64,000 nucleotides of DNA. Source: Mycobacterium malmoense. Its GTDB lineage: Bacteria > Actinomycetota > Actinomycetes > Mycobacteriales > Mycobacteriaceae. The translations under genes were made by a program, and so were the position numbers. The notes under the pieces were generated by a model, which did no database searches, had not been told where the DNA came from, and saw only the letters and a list, made by a program, of their open reading frames with translations. Shown here in pieces: positions 48,801 through 57,341 of this stretch. Position 1 is the first letter of the stretch. Each line of letters begins with the position of its first letter. The stretch spans positions 2,418,001-2,482,000 of the forward strand of contig NZ_CP080999.1 of NCBI RefSeq assembly GCF_019645855.1. Reading direction: 5' to 3'.

Positions 48801-49218
48801 CGCCTTCCAAGACCTCGGCTTCGACTCACTCACCGCCGTCGAACTACGCAACCGACTCAAAACCGCCACCGGCCTCACCCTCTCACCCACCCTGATCTTC
48901 GACCACCCCACACCCGCCGCCCTCGCCGAACACCTCGACACCCAACTCGCGACCACAATCGCGGACGACCGACCCGACCGCATGGCCCGCTTCAACGACG
49001 TCGCCCGCGAACTTCAAACGCTGATCGGTCAACCCGGCTGGAGTCCCGAAGACAAGACGCTGCTGAACGACCGGATCCACACCCTGCTCACCGCCCTCGG
49101 CGCACCCCGCCTAGACCCCCAAGAGTCCATTCATCCCGACGGCCTTTACGACGACGACATCAACACCGCCACCGAAAGCCAACTCTTCGCCATCCTCGAC
49201 GAAGAAGTCGGGCCCTAA
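42874..49218 (+). CDS. pks8: Type I modular polyketide synthase, KS-AT-DH-ER-KR-ACP (Pks8/Pks17 fused)
   Basis: 2114 residues from ATG 42874 (MSSTEKHVDYLKRLT, a docking coil); an in-frame ATG at 42790 lies inside pks7. KS C203 (DTACSSS); AT S652 (GHSVGE) with HAFH at 749-752, the malonyl-CoA type; DH H955 in HAVARAVLFP, where the usual Gly of HxxxG is Arg959; ER with HAATGGVGMA; KR with GGTGMAG, LDDG and NYAAANS; ACP S1985 (GFDSL); C-terminal docking almost identical to Pks7. In M. tuberculosis the equivalent is two genes, pks8 and pks17, reported to make monomethyl-branched unsaturated fatty acids; here the frame is continuous. 16 bp after pks7. Confidence 0.94.
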   Translation: MSSTEKHVDYLKRLTADLRRTRRRLSELEGKLSEPVAIVGMACRYAGGVDSPEALWQMVIEGRDAVADFPTDRGWDIDALFDPDPDAAGKMYTRQGSFLRNAADFDAGFFGIGPSEALAMDPQQRLMLEVSWEALERAGIDPLALRGSATGVFAGVIHAGYGGEVKGELEGYGLTGSTLSVASGRLSYVLGLEGPAVSVDTACSSSLVAMHLAAQSLRSGECDLALAGGVTVMATPAAFVEFSRQRALAPDGRCKVYAGAADGTSWSEGAGVLVLERLADARRLGHPVLAVLRGSAVNQDGASNGLTAPNGPSQQRVIRAALANARLGAADVDVVEGHGTGTTLGDPIEAQALLATYGQDRPAGLPLWLGSIKSNIGHTSAAAGVAGVIKMVQAIRHGVMPKTLHVDVPTPHVDWSAGAVSVLTEPRPWPASDHPRRAGVSSFGISGTNAHVIVEEPPAAPTAVAPERDRPAPVVPWVVSARSERALADQAVRLLAHVSADAGLSVADIGWSLATTRSVFEHRAVLVGADRDTLMGALARLASGDPDASVRVGRARPIGKIVFAFPGQGSQWLGMGAALYERFPVFAGAFDQAVSALDGHTRLPLRQVMWGGDPELLESTEFAQPALFALEVALAALWQSWSVVPDVVMGHSVGELAAAYVAGAMSLADAARVVAARGRLMAGLPAGGVMMAVAAGEAEVAPLLTEGVSMAAINGPEAVVLSGERSAVEAVTDRLARLGRRVHRLAVSHAFHSPLMEPMIEDFAAVVAGVSAAEPRIGLVSNVTGRLAEPGYGSPAYWVEHVRQPVRFLDGVRTAESLGAGAFVEVGPGAALTAALAQSLTVDPAASAVTMAKDRPEIDSLLLAAGSLFAAGVGVDWAAVFDGVGARPVALPTYAFQRRRFWLSAGLVGSGDVGALGLVGAGHGLLGAVVERPDSGGVVLTGRLSVVGQPWLADHAVARAVLFPGAGFVELVLRAADEVGCSVIGELTLSAPLVLPTGGGVRVQVVVGAPGESGNREVSVYSLGAAPGSRWVLHAEGELGSGSVAPVVDLSVWPPVGATPVDVTDGYERLAARGYAYGPAFRGVRAVWRRGAEIFAEVEVPRDAGVQVGGFGIHPVLLDAALHALGIDGERDHIVLPFSWQGVCLHAAGASRVRVRLAPLGVGVVSVELADGAGLPVLSVRELTVRSVSAGQLSAAAAPAAGLLEVVWSPVAVGDNGIGGGVVVWEPAAAGADVVGSVHAAATEVLGVLRSWLGGDGSGVLVVLTCGAVGLAGEGVSDLAGAAVWGLVRSAQAEHPGRVVLVDSDGSIDVESVIGCGEPQLVIRGGVVYAARLAPVAAGSVLTLPLGGWRLAAGGGGTLEDLVVQPCTRAQLGVGQVRVAVGAVGVNFRDVLVALGMYPGGGELGAEGAGVVVEVGPGVAGLAVGDAVLGLLGVVGSEAVVDARLVAPVPAGWSLERAAGVPVVFLTAWYGLSVLAGLGAGQRVLVHAATGGVGMAAVRLARHWGAEVFVTASRAKWDTLRAMGFDDDHIGDSRSLGFAEKFLAATGGAGVDVVLNSLAGEFIDASLRLLVGGGCFVEMGKTDLRDPQAIAQQFPGVRYRAFDLMEAGPDRIAAMLAELMGLLRDGVLESLPLNVFDVRRAVEAYRFVSQARHIGKVVLTVPEGPGGLADATVLITGGTGMAGSALARHLVDRYRVAHVMLASRHGANAEGATDLVAQLEDAGATVSVIACDVGDRDAVAELLARVPERYPLRGIIHAAGVLDDGLIASLTPDRMDAVLRAKVDGAWHLHELTKNLDLSAFVMFSSMAGIVGSPGQANYAAANSFLDALATHRHAHRLPGLSLAWGLWEQTSAMTRHLGDADRARMRRIGLAPLSGQQALTLFDDAMLAGHPVLAAARLDTAALAHAGAALPPMLSELATRPTRRIADAGTASTAGLRARLQGLTAEQRYRALVDVVCGNAATVLGHSTADINADHAFQDLGFDSLTAVELRNRLKTATGLTLSPTLIFDHPTPAALAEHLDTQLATTIADDRPDRMARFNDVARELQTLIGQPGWSPEDKTLLNDRIHTLLTALGAPRLDPQESIHPDGLYDDDINTATESQLFAILDEEVGP

Positions 49219-49246
49219 CACCCTCCCGACGAGTTGAGGGAATGCC

Positions 49247-52200
49247 TTGCCACCGACAGCCATAGCGATCATCGGGCTCGCATGCAGATTCCCCGCCGCC
49301 GCCAACCCCCGCGAATTCTGGCACGTCATTCGCGACGGACTCGAAGCCACGGAGCTGCCCACCGACGTCGCCGAGTTCGACGCGGACTTCTTCAACGTAT
49401 CGCCGCGCGAGGCCCGCGCGATGGACCCGCGGCAGCGACTGGCGCTGGAACTGACGTGGGAACTGTTCGAAGACGCATTCGTCGTGCCGGAAACGCTACG
49501 CGGAGAACGGGTCGCCGTACATCTCGGGGCGATGAACGACGACTACGCCGTGCTAACGCTTCGCGAGGGTGCCGAGAACCTCGATCATCACTCGTTTGCC
49601 GGCATCAGTCGCGCACTGATCGCAAACAGGGTCTCGTATGCCTTCGGACTGTGTGGCGCCAGCACGACCGTTGACACCGGCCAATCGTCGTCCCTGGTGG
49701 CCGTTCACCTCGCGTGCGAAAGTCTCCGCGCAGGCGAGTCGACGCTGGCGATCGCCGGTGGCATCCATCTGAACCTGGCGAGCGAAACCGCATTGCTGGA
49801 AAGCGAATTCGGGGCGGTGTCAACGTCGGGTCACACCTATGCGTTTGACGAACGCGCCGACGGTTACGTGCGAAGCCACGGCGGTGGCCTCGTGCTCCTC
49901 AAGCCGCTACCCGCCGCCCTCGACGATGGAAACCGCATCCGCGCAATCATCCGCGGCGGCGCGGTCGGCAACGCCGGGCACGGCACCGCCGGACAGGCCG
50001 TTCCCTCCGTTACCGGCCAAGCCGACGTCATCCGGCACGCCCTGTCGAATGCGGGCCTGGACGCCGGCCGGCTGCAGTACGTCGAGGCCCACGGCACCGG
50101 CACCGAAGTCGGCGACCCGGTGGAGGCGAAGGCGCTGGGGGAAGTGTTCGCCGAGCGTCGACATCGCCCGGTGAGCCTGGGGTCGGTGAAAACCAACATC
50201 GGCCACACCGGCGCCGCCGCCGGCATCGCTGGTCTGCTCAAGGCCGTGCTGGCGATCGAAAATGCCGTGATTCCACCAACTCTCAACTACGCCAGGCCAA
50301 GTCGCGGAATCGATCCGGATGCCCTGGGGCTGCACGTCAACACCGTGCCGATGCCCTGGCCGGTGGGGGATGGGCCGCGGCGCGCCGGGGTGTCGTCGTT
50401 CGGCATGGGCGGGACGAACGCGCATGTGATCGTCGAGCAGGCTCCCGAACCACCGGAAAGTGTTGTGGCCGAACGCGATGACGTCCCAACAGCATGGGTG
50501 CTATCGGGACGCTCGGAGAGGGCGTTGGCCAATCAGGCGGCACGGCTGCTCGCACACGTGGCCGACGACGCGGGGCCACGGGTCGGCGATGTCGGATGGT
50601 CGTTGGCGACGACGCGTTCGGTGTTTGAGCATCGGGCGGTGCTGGTGGGCTCCGACCGCGAGGACCTGATGGCGGGGCTGGCGGGATTGGCCGCCGGTGA
50701 ACAGGGTGCGAATGTGGTGGCCGGCCGGGCCCGCCCGGCCGGCAAGACGGTGTTCGTGTTTCCCGGCCAGGGCGCCCAGTGGCTGGGGATGGGAGCCGAG
50801 TTGCATGCCCGGTTCCCCGTTTTTGCACGGGCTTTCGATCAATCCGCCGAGGCGCTGGATCGCCATTTACGGTTGCCGTTGCGCCAGGTGATGTGGGGTG
50901 CCGACCCAGAGTTGTTGCAAAGCACCGAGTTTGCGCAGCCCGCGCTGTTCGCCCTCGAGGTGGCGTTGGCGGCCCTGCTGCGGCACTGGGGCGTAATCCC
51001 GGATGTGGTGCTGGGTCATTCGGTGGGCGAGATCACCGCGGCCCATGTGGCGGGGGTGCTGTCGCTGGCCGATGCGGCCAAGGTGGTGGCGGGGCGGGCC
51101 CGGTTGATGGCGGGGTTGCCCACCGGCGGGCTGATGGTCGCGGTGGCCGCCGGCGAGGCCGAGGTGACCCCGTTGCTGACCGAGGAAGTCGCGGTCGCGG
51201 CGGTCAATGGCCCGAAGGCGGTAGTGATCTCCGGTGCCGAGGCTCCGGTGAGTGCGATCGCGGATGGCTTGGCGCGGCGGGGCAGGCGGGTGCACCGGCT
51301 GGCGGTCTCGCACGCTTTTCATTCACCGCTAATGGAGCCCATGATTGACGACTTCGCGACGTTGGTGGGCGATGTTTCGCCAAATGAGCCTCGGATTGTG
51401 TTGGTGTCCAACGTGACCGGTCGGCCGGCGGGGACGGGGTATGGGTCGGCGCCATACTGGGTTGACCATGTACGCTGTCCGGTGCGTTTTATCGACGGGG
51501 TGCGAGCCGCCGAGTCGATCGGTGCTGGGACGTTTGTCGAGGTAGGCCCCGGTGGTGGGCTGAGCGCGGCGGTGGAGCAGTCCTCGACGAGCGAGCAGCC
51601 GGCGACGGTGGTCACCATGCCCGAAGACCACCCCGAAGCGGATGGACTGCTCACCGCGGTCGGCCGCCTGTTCACCGTCGGAGTGCCGGTCCATTGGGGC
51701 GCGGTCCTGGCGGGCGGGCGACGGGTTTCGTTGCCCACGTACAGCTTTGTGCGCCAACGCTTTTGGCTGGGAACCGACCCTGGCCACCCAGGCGCGCCCG
51801 CGGCTCGGCAGACCGGATTGGCCGAGCGTTTGCAAGAACTCGCGCCGAGCGAACAGCACCGCCGGCTGGTCGAGCTGGTGTGCGCGCATGCGGCCGCCGT
51901 CCTGGGACATGCGGAGAGCCACGCCGTGGATGCCGAACACGCCTTCCAGGACCTCGGCTTTAACTCGATGGCCGGGGTCGAACTGTGCAACCGCCTCAAA
52001 ACCGACACCGGGTTGGCGTTGTCGCGCACCCTGATTTTTGACTACCCGACCCCCGCGGCGTTGGCCGATCATCTGCGGCGACGACTGCTGAGCGGCGATC
52101 ACGAGGAGCCCGACGACGAAAAAATCTGGTCGTCGCTGAGAAAGATTCCACTGCAAGAACTTCGAAGAACCGGATGGCTCGACCAACTGCTGCTGTTGGC

Positions 52201-52321
52201 CGGCGGCGCCGAAAAGCCGCTTACGGATTCAACTATCAGCGACGACGTCATCGACTCGTTGAGCCCCGACGCCCTGATCGCGATGGCACTCGAACCGGAC
52301 GACACCGATCAAGCTGGGTGA
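49247..52321 (+). CDS. pks9: Polyketide synthase KSQ-AT-ACP, probable loading module (Pks9-like)
   Basis: 1024 residues. The KS-like domain (~3-425) keeps both histidines (EAHGTGTEVGDP, KTNIGH) but has Q146 in place of the cysteine (VDTGQSSSL). This KSQ change is known in loading modules that decarboxylate malonyl-ACP to acetyl-ACP instead of condensing. The AT has S592 (GHSVGE) and HAFH at 689-692, malonyl type. The ACP has S907 in GFNSM, with Asn before Ser where Asp is usual. No DH, ER or KR. There is no N-terminal docking coil, whereas a C-terminal docking-like region (KIWSSLRKIPLQELRRTG) is present, so it should pass its chain on. The TTG start at 49247 is the only in-frame choice near GTTGAGGG. 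28 bp after pks8. Confidence 0.9.
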   Translation: MPPTAIAIIGLACRFPAAANPREFWHVIRDGLEATELPTDVAEFDADFFNVSPREARAMDPRQRLALELTWELFEDAFVVPETLRGERVAVHLGAMNDDYAVLTLREGAENLDHHSFAGISRALIANRVSYAFGLCGASTTVDTGQSSSLVAVHLACESLRAGESTLAIAGGIHLNLASETALLESEFGAVSTSGHTYAFDERADGYVRSHGGGLVLLKPLPAALDDGNRIRAIIRGGAVGNAGHGTAGQAVPSVTGQADVIRHALSNAGLDAGRLQYVEAHGTGTEVGDPVEAKALGEVFAERRHRPVSLGSVKTNIGHTGAAAGIAGLLKAVLAIENAVIPPTLNYARPSRGIDPDALGLHVNTVPMPWPVGDGPRRAGVSSFGMGGTNAHVIVEQAPEPPESVVAERDDVPTAWVLSGRSERALANQAARLLAHVADDAGPRVGDVGWSLATTRSVFEHRAVLVGSDREDLMAGLAGLAAGEQGANVVAGRARPAGKTVFVFPGQGAQWLGMGAELHARFPVFARAFDQSAEALDRHLRLPLRQVMWGADPELLQSTEFAQPALFALEVALAALLRHWGVIPDVVLGHSVGEITAAHVAGVLSLADAAKVVAGRARLMAGLPTGGLMVAVAAGEAEVTPLLTEEVAVAAVNGPKAVVISGAEAPVSAIADGLARRGRRVHRLAVSHAFHSPLMEPMIDDFATLVGDVSPNEPRIVLVSNVTGRPAGTGYGSAPYWVDHVRCPVRFIDGVRAAESIGAGTFVEVGPGGGLSAAVEQSSTSEQPATVVTMPEDHPEADGLLTAVGRLFTVGVPVHWGAVLAGGRRVSLPTYSFVRQRFWLGTDPGHPGAPAARQTGLAERLQELAPSEQHRRLVELVCAHAAAVLGHAESHAVDAEHAFQDLGFNSMAGVELCNRLKTDTGLALSRTLIFDYPTPAALADHLRRRLLSGDHEEPDDEKIWSSLRKIPLQELRRTGWLDQLLLLAGGAEKPLTDSTISDDVIDSLSPDALIAMALEPDDTDQAG

Positions 52322-52419
52322 CGAAATCAACGCTGGCGGACCCGAATACGGCAGCGTCACAAGGATATATGCGACATATGTTGAATAAGACCAACTTTGC
52401 GCGCCCCTACACGACCGCT

Positions 52420-52433
52420 TAAGCTTCCACCAT
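52420..52433 (+). promoter_or_regulatory. Promoter element of pks11 shared with pks10
   Basis: TAAGCTTCCACCAT has a TANNNT -10 (TAAGCT) ~37 bp before pks11 and matches the pks10 element at 11 of 14 positions, as expected if gene and promoter were duplicated together. Confidence 0.45.
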
Positions 52434-52469
52434 CGGGGGACTCCTCGTGATTGCTAAGAGGGTAGGGGC

Positions 52470-53531
52470 ATGAGCGTCATCGCAGGTGTGTTCGGTGCGT
52501 TGCCACCGCATCGGTATAGCCAGGGCGAGATCACCGACCGGTTTGTCGAGTTCCCGGGACTCAAGGAGCATGAGGAGATCGTTCGGCGCCTGCACGCCGC
52601 GGCGAAGGTCAACGCCCGCCACTTTGTGCTGCCGTTGGAGCGCTACCCGTCGCTGACCGACTTCGGCGAGGCCAACGAGATCTTCATCGACAGCGCCGTG
52701 GACCTTGGCTGCGAGGCGCTGCTGGGCGCGCTCGACGAGGCGGGCCTACAACCCCAGGACATCGACATGATCGCCACCACGACGGTTACCGGCGTCGCGG
52801 TGCCGTCGCTGGATGCCCGGATCGCCGGACGGCTCGGATTGCGACCGGACGTCCGCCGGATGCCGCTGTTCGGCCTGGGTTGTGTGGCCGGTGCGGCGGG
52901 AGTGGCCCGGATACACGACTACCTGCGCGGCGCACCCGACGCGGTCGCGGTTTTGGTGTCCGTCGAGCTTTGCTCGCTCACCTACCCGGCGGTCAAACCG
53001 ACCGTGTCGGGACTGGTCGGGAGCGCGCTGTTCGGTGACGGGGCGGCCGCCGTGGTGGCCGTCGGCGAACGTCGCGCCGAACGGGTTCGTGCCGGCGGGC
53101 CCGACATTCTCGACTCGCGCAGCCGCCTGTATCCCGAATCGCTGCACATCATGGGTTGGAACGTCAGTTCCGCCGGGCTCCGGCTGGTGCTGTCCCCGGA
53201 ACTCACGACGTTGATCGACCGGTATCTGGCCGACGACGTCAACGGGTTCCTCGCCACCCACGGGCTGACCACGGACGACATCGGCGCGTGGGTGAGCCAT
53301 CCGGGTGGCCCCAAGGTCATCGACGCGATCGCCAGGACCCTCGAATTGGGCCCCGACGCGCTCGAATTGACGTGGCGCTCGCTGGGCGAAATCGCGAACC
53401 TCTCGTCGGCCTCGGTGCTGCACATCCTGCGCGACACCATCGCCAAGCCGCCGCCCAGCGGCAGCCCCGGGCTGATGCTGGCGATGGGTCCCGGGTTCTG
53501 TTCCGAACTGGTGCTACTGCGCTGGCATTGA
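52470..53531 (+). CDS. pks11: Type III polyketide synthase (Pks11-like)
   Basis: 353 residues, same length as Pks10 and very similar throughout. C138 in GLGCVAGAAG, H in SHPGGPKVID near 277, N in GEIANLSSAS near 310. Pks11 of M. tuberculosis makes alkylpyrones from long-chain acyl-CoA and malonyl/methylmalonyl-CoA in vitro; the natural starter is not established. ATG 52470 follows GAGGGTAGGGG. The 148-bp gap after pks9 holds its own promoter element, so it need not depend on read-through. The cytochrome P450 gene (cyp139) found next in M. tuberculosis is absent. Confidence 0.94.
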   Translation: MSVIAGVFGALPPHRYSQGEITDRFVEFPGLKEHEEIVRRLHAAAKVNARHFVLPLERYPSLTDFGEANEIFIDSAVDLGCEALLGALDEAGLQPQDIDMIATTTVTGVAVPSLDARIAGRLGLRPDVRRMPLFGLGCVAGAAGVARIHDYLRGAPDAVAVLVSVELCSLTYPAVKPTVSGLVGSALFGDGAAAVVAVGERRAERVRAGGPDILDSRSRLYPESLHIMGWNVSSAGLRLVLSPELTTLIDRYLADDVNGFLATHGLTTDDIGAWVSHPGGPKVIDAIARTLELGPDALELTWRSLGEIANLSSASVLHILRDTIAKPPPSGSPGLMLAMGPGFCSELVLLRWH

Positions 53532-53548
53532 GCCGGTGACGTCGGCGG

Positions 53549-55330
<1,782 letters not shown>

Positions 55331-55540
55331 CGGGCCGACCCTAGCGCGGTGACGATGCCGGCCGGTTCGGCCGCGTCGGGATCGGCCTCCCAAAACACAC
55401 CCATACCCGCTACGGGTAAGCCTCATTTGGCGGATTCGACGGACGACGACACACTCACCGCCGATCACCAATTCCGGTCATATCACTGGTGGTATGCGCC
55501 AGCCGTGGTTGTGGCCGACTCGGCCTCGGGCGTCGCTACT

Positions 55541-55552
55541 GGGGTATACCCC
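55541..55552. promoter_or_regulatory. Copper-sensor-type operator (CsoR/RicR-like)
   Basis: GGGGTATACCCC is a perfect GC/TA palindrome 27 bp upstream of the LpqS-like gene and contains a possible -10 (TATACC). CsoR-family copper sensors, including mycobacterial RicR, bind palindromes with this GGGTA/TACCC layout. The downstream gene content supports copper control. Confidence 0.6.
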
Positions 55553-55579
55553 CCGGATCGTGTTAGTGTGAACGCTGCT

Positions 55580-55990
55580 ATGCAGGCTGGGAGACGTCAC
55601 CCGAGACGGTGGCCGTGGTGCATGATCGCCGTGGCCGCCGCCGTGTGGCTGCTCGGCATCGCCGCCGGGTGTCACCTTTCGCATGCGGGGTTCGCGGCTC
55701 CCCAGCATTCTTCCGCCTCGGCCGCCCATGTATTCGCTGAGCCGCTCGGCTCCATCCATGCCGACGCCGACTGCTGCTGGGCGGGGATCCGCGACTGCAC
55801 CCCGGTGATGCACTCATGGTGGACGACCGGCTTGGCCGCCCTGGCCGTCACCGTCGCGGTGCTGGCGTTGGCCGGCTGGTCAGCCGCGCCGGTGCCGGCA
55901 CCCATGCGAGGCCCACCTCGCCCCGTTCGCACCGCCATCCCTCACACGGGTCGGAACATCCTGACCCGGATCTGCATCTCTCGCCGCTGA
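55580..55990 (+). CDS. LpqS-like copper-associated exported protein
   Basis: 136 residues from ATG 55580; GTG 55568 is also in frame. A basic N-terminus and hydrophobic segment (WPWCMIAVAAAVWLLGIAAG) run into Cys-His (CHLSHAG), a weak lipobox. A 70-residue loop rich in His and Cys follows (HADADCCWAG, CTPVMH), then a second hydrophobic segment (GLAALAVTVAVLALAG). The end, RTAIPHTGRNILTRICISRR, closely matches the C-terminus of LpqS (TGQDLLTRFCLARR), a RicR-regulated mycobacterial protein. Metal-binding residues and the operator argue for copper handling at the envelope. Its biochemical role is unknown even for LpqS. First gene of the operon. Confidence 0.7.
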   Translation: MQAGRRHPRRWPWCMIAVAAAVWLLGIAAGCHLSHAGFAAPQHSSASAAHVFAEPLGSIHADADCCWAGIRDCTPVMHSWWTTGLAALAVTVAVLALAGWSAAPVPAPMRGPPRPVRTAIPHTGRNILTRICISRR

Positions 55991-56092
55991 TCGGTCAGCG
56001 CCACGCCGTGCGCATCGCGATGCCACGGCCGGTCGCCGCTGTCCAGATCCGTTGCCGCACAGTCGCGGCGTTGATGCAGAAAAGAGAATTCC

Positions 56093-56182
56093 ATGAATTG
56101 TGTCCTGTCCACGTATCGAGCCCGGGCCGGCGCCGGCCGGCGTCCGGCGAACACCAACGCGCGGCGGGAGGTGTGGTCATGA
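56093..56182 (+). CDS. Possible 29-codon leader peptide
   Basis: A small frame, MNCVLSTYRARAGAGRRPAN and nine more residues, follows AAAGAGA and ends in TGA overlapping the ATG of the oxidase gene (ATGA at 56179-56182). The Shine-Dalgarno of the oxidase lies inside it, so its translation could couple to or gate oxidase synthesis. It is basic with a single Cys. No homologue is recognised and the frame could be chance, though the overlap pattern is typical of coupled genes. Confidence 0.35.
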   Translation: MNCVLSTYRARAGAGRRPANTNARREVWS

Positions 56183-57291
56183 CGCCGCTGGACCACCCGA
56201 GGGCCCTGGTGATCGGGGCTGGCGTCAGCGGATGGACGTCCGCGGTGGTGATGGCGCGGCGGGGCTGGCGGGTGACCGTGGTCGCCGACCGCTTCGGCGC
56301 CGACACGGTGTCGACGGTGGCCGGTGCGTTGTGGGAGTGGCCACCGTCGGTGTGCGGCCGCCACCACGATGACACCGCCCTGGTGCGCTCCGCCGGCTGG
56401 GCGATGCGCTCCTACATCCGCTTCGCCCAGCTCGCCGCCGACCCACGTACCGGGGTGAGCCTGCGGCCGGCGGTGTTCTACTTTCGCCACCTCATCGAGG
56501 AAGATCCGGCCGAGCTCGCGAAAATGCTTGAAGTTCAACAGCATCTGCCCGGATTCGTACACGACGCCGCCCTGATCGACGCCCACGGGGTCAGCCCCGA
56601 CGCTGGCGTGGTGGACGCCTATTCCTACCTGGCGCCCACCGTCGACACCGACTGGTACCTAGCCTGGCTGGCCCGCGAAGCCGAGGTGGCGGGCGTGACC
56701 GTCGCCCGGCGCCACATCCGCGGGCCGCTCGTCGAGCAAGAGCGCGAGCTGCGCACCGAGTTCGGGGCCGACGTCGTCGTCAACTGCGCGGGCCTGGGCG
56801 CCCGTGAGCTTGCCGACGACCCGGCGCTGGATCCGCACCGCGGCGCACTGCTGCGGGTGATCAACGACGGTAGCCACATGTCGCGGGTGACCGCGGCCCA
56901 TGCTGTGGCAAACAATGCGGGCACCGACGGCCAGGACATGGTCTTCATCGTGCCTCGCGGAGCCGACTGGCTCCTGCTGGGTGGGCTGGTCGAACCGGGC
57001 CAATACGACACCGATCTCGACTTGGCCGGCTACCCACCGCTGCGGGAGATGCTCGACCGCTGCATCGAGTTTCTGCCGGTCCTGCGGGGCGCTCGGCTGG
57101 ATGCGGTCGACCCGGTGCGGGTGGGGCTGCGGCCATTCCGCCACGGTGGCGCGCGGCTGGAAACCCAGCCCGGCACCCGGATCGTGCACAACTACGGCCA
57201 CGGCGGCGCGGGCGTCAGTCTTTCCTGGGGCTGCGCCCACGAGGTTGCCGACCTGGCCTACGACCTGCTGGCCAAGCGGGGCGTTGCCTGA
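56179..57291 (+). CDS. D-amino-acid-oxidase-like FAD enzyme (Aao-like)
   Basis: 370-residue FAD oxidoreductase of the DAAO/glycine oxidase group. N-terminal dinucleotide motif LVIGAGVSGWTSAVVMARRG near residue 11; the DAAO C-terminal signature NYGHGGAGVSLSWGCAHEV near 335 and the substrate-carboxylate Arg in GLRPFRHGG near 310 are present. It would oxidise D-amino acids (or a related amine) to the imino acid with H2O2 release. Rv1905c of M. tuberculosis is the nearest remembered relative. ATG 56179 follows GGGAGG. Placement between a copper-associated protein and a membrane protein is unusual and suggests a stress- or metal-linked role. Confidence 0.85.
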   Translation: MTPLDHPRALVIGAGVSGWTSAVVMARRGWRVTVVADRFGADTVSTVAGALWEWPPSVCGRHHDDTALVRSAGWAMRSYIRFAQLAADPRTGVSLRPAVFYFRHLIEEDPAELAKMLEVQQHLPGFVHDAALIDAHGVSPDAGVVDAYSYLAPTVDTDWYLAWLAREAEVAGVTVARRHIRGPLVEQERELRTEFGADVVVNCAGLGARELADDPALDPHRGALLRVINDGSHMSRVTAAHAVANNAGTDGQDMVFIVPRGADWLLLGGLVEPGQYDTDLDLAGYPPLREMLDRCIEFLPVLRGARLDAVDPVRVGLRPFRHGGARLETQPGTRIVHNYGHGGAGVSLSWGCAHEVADLAYDLLAKRGVA

Positions 57292-57341
57292 AGCGGGCAC
57301 GGACAGCATACGAATAGCAAAGAAAAAGCAAAGGACAAGCA

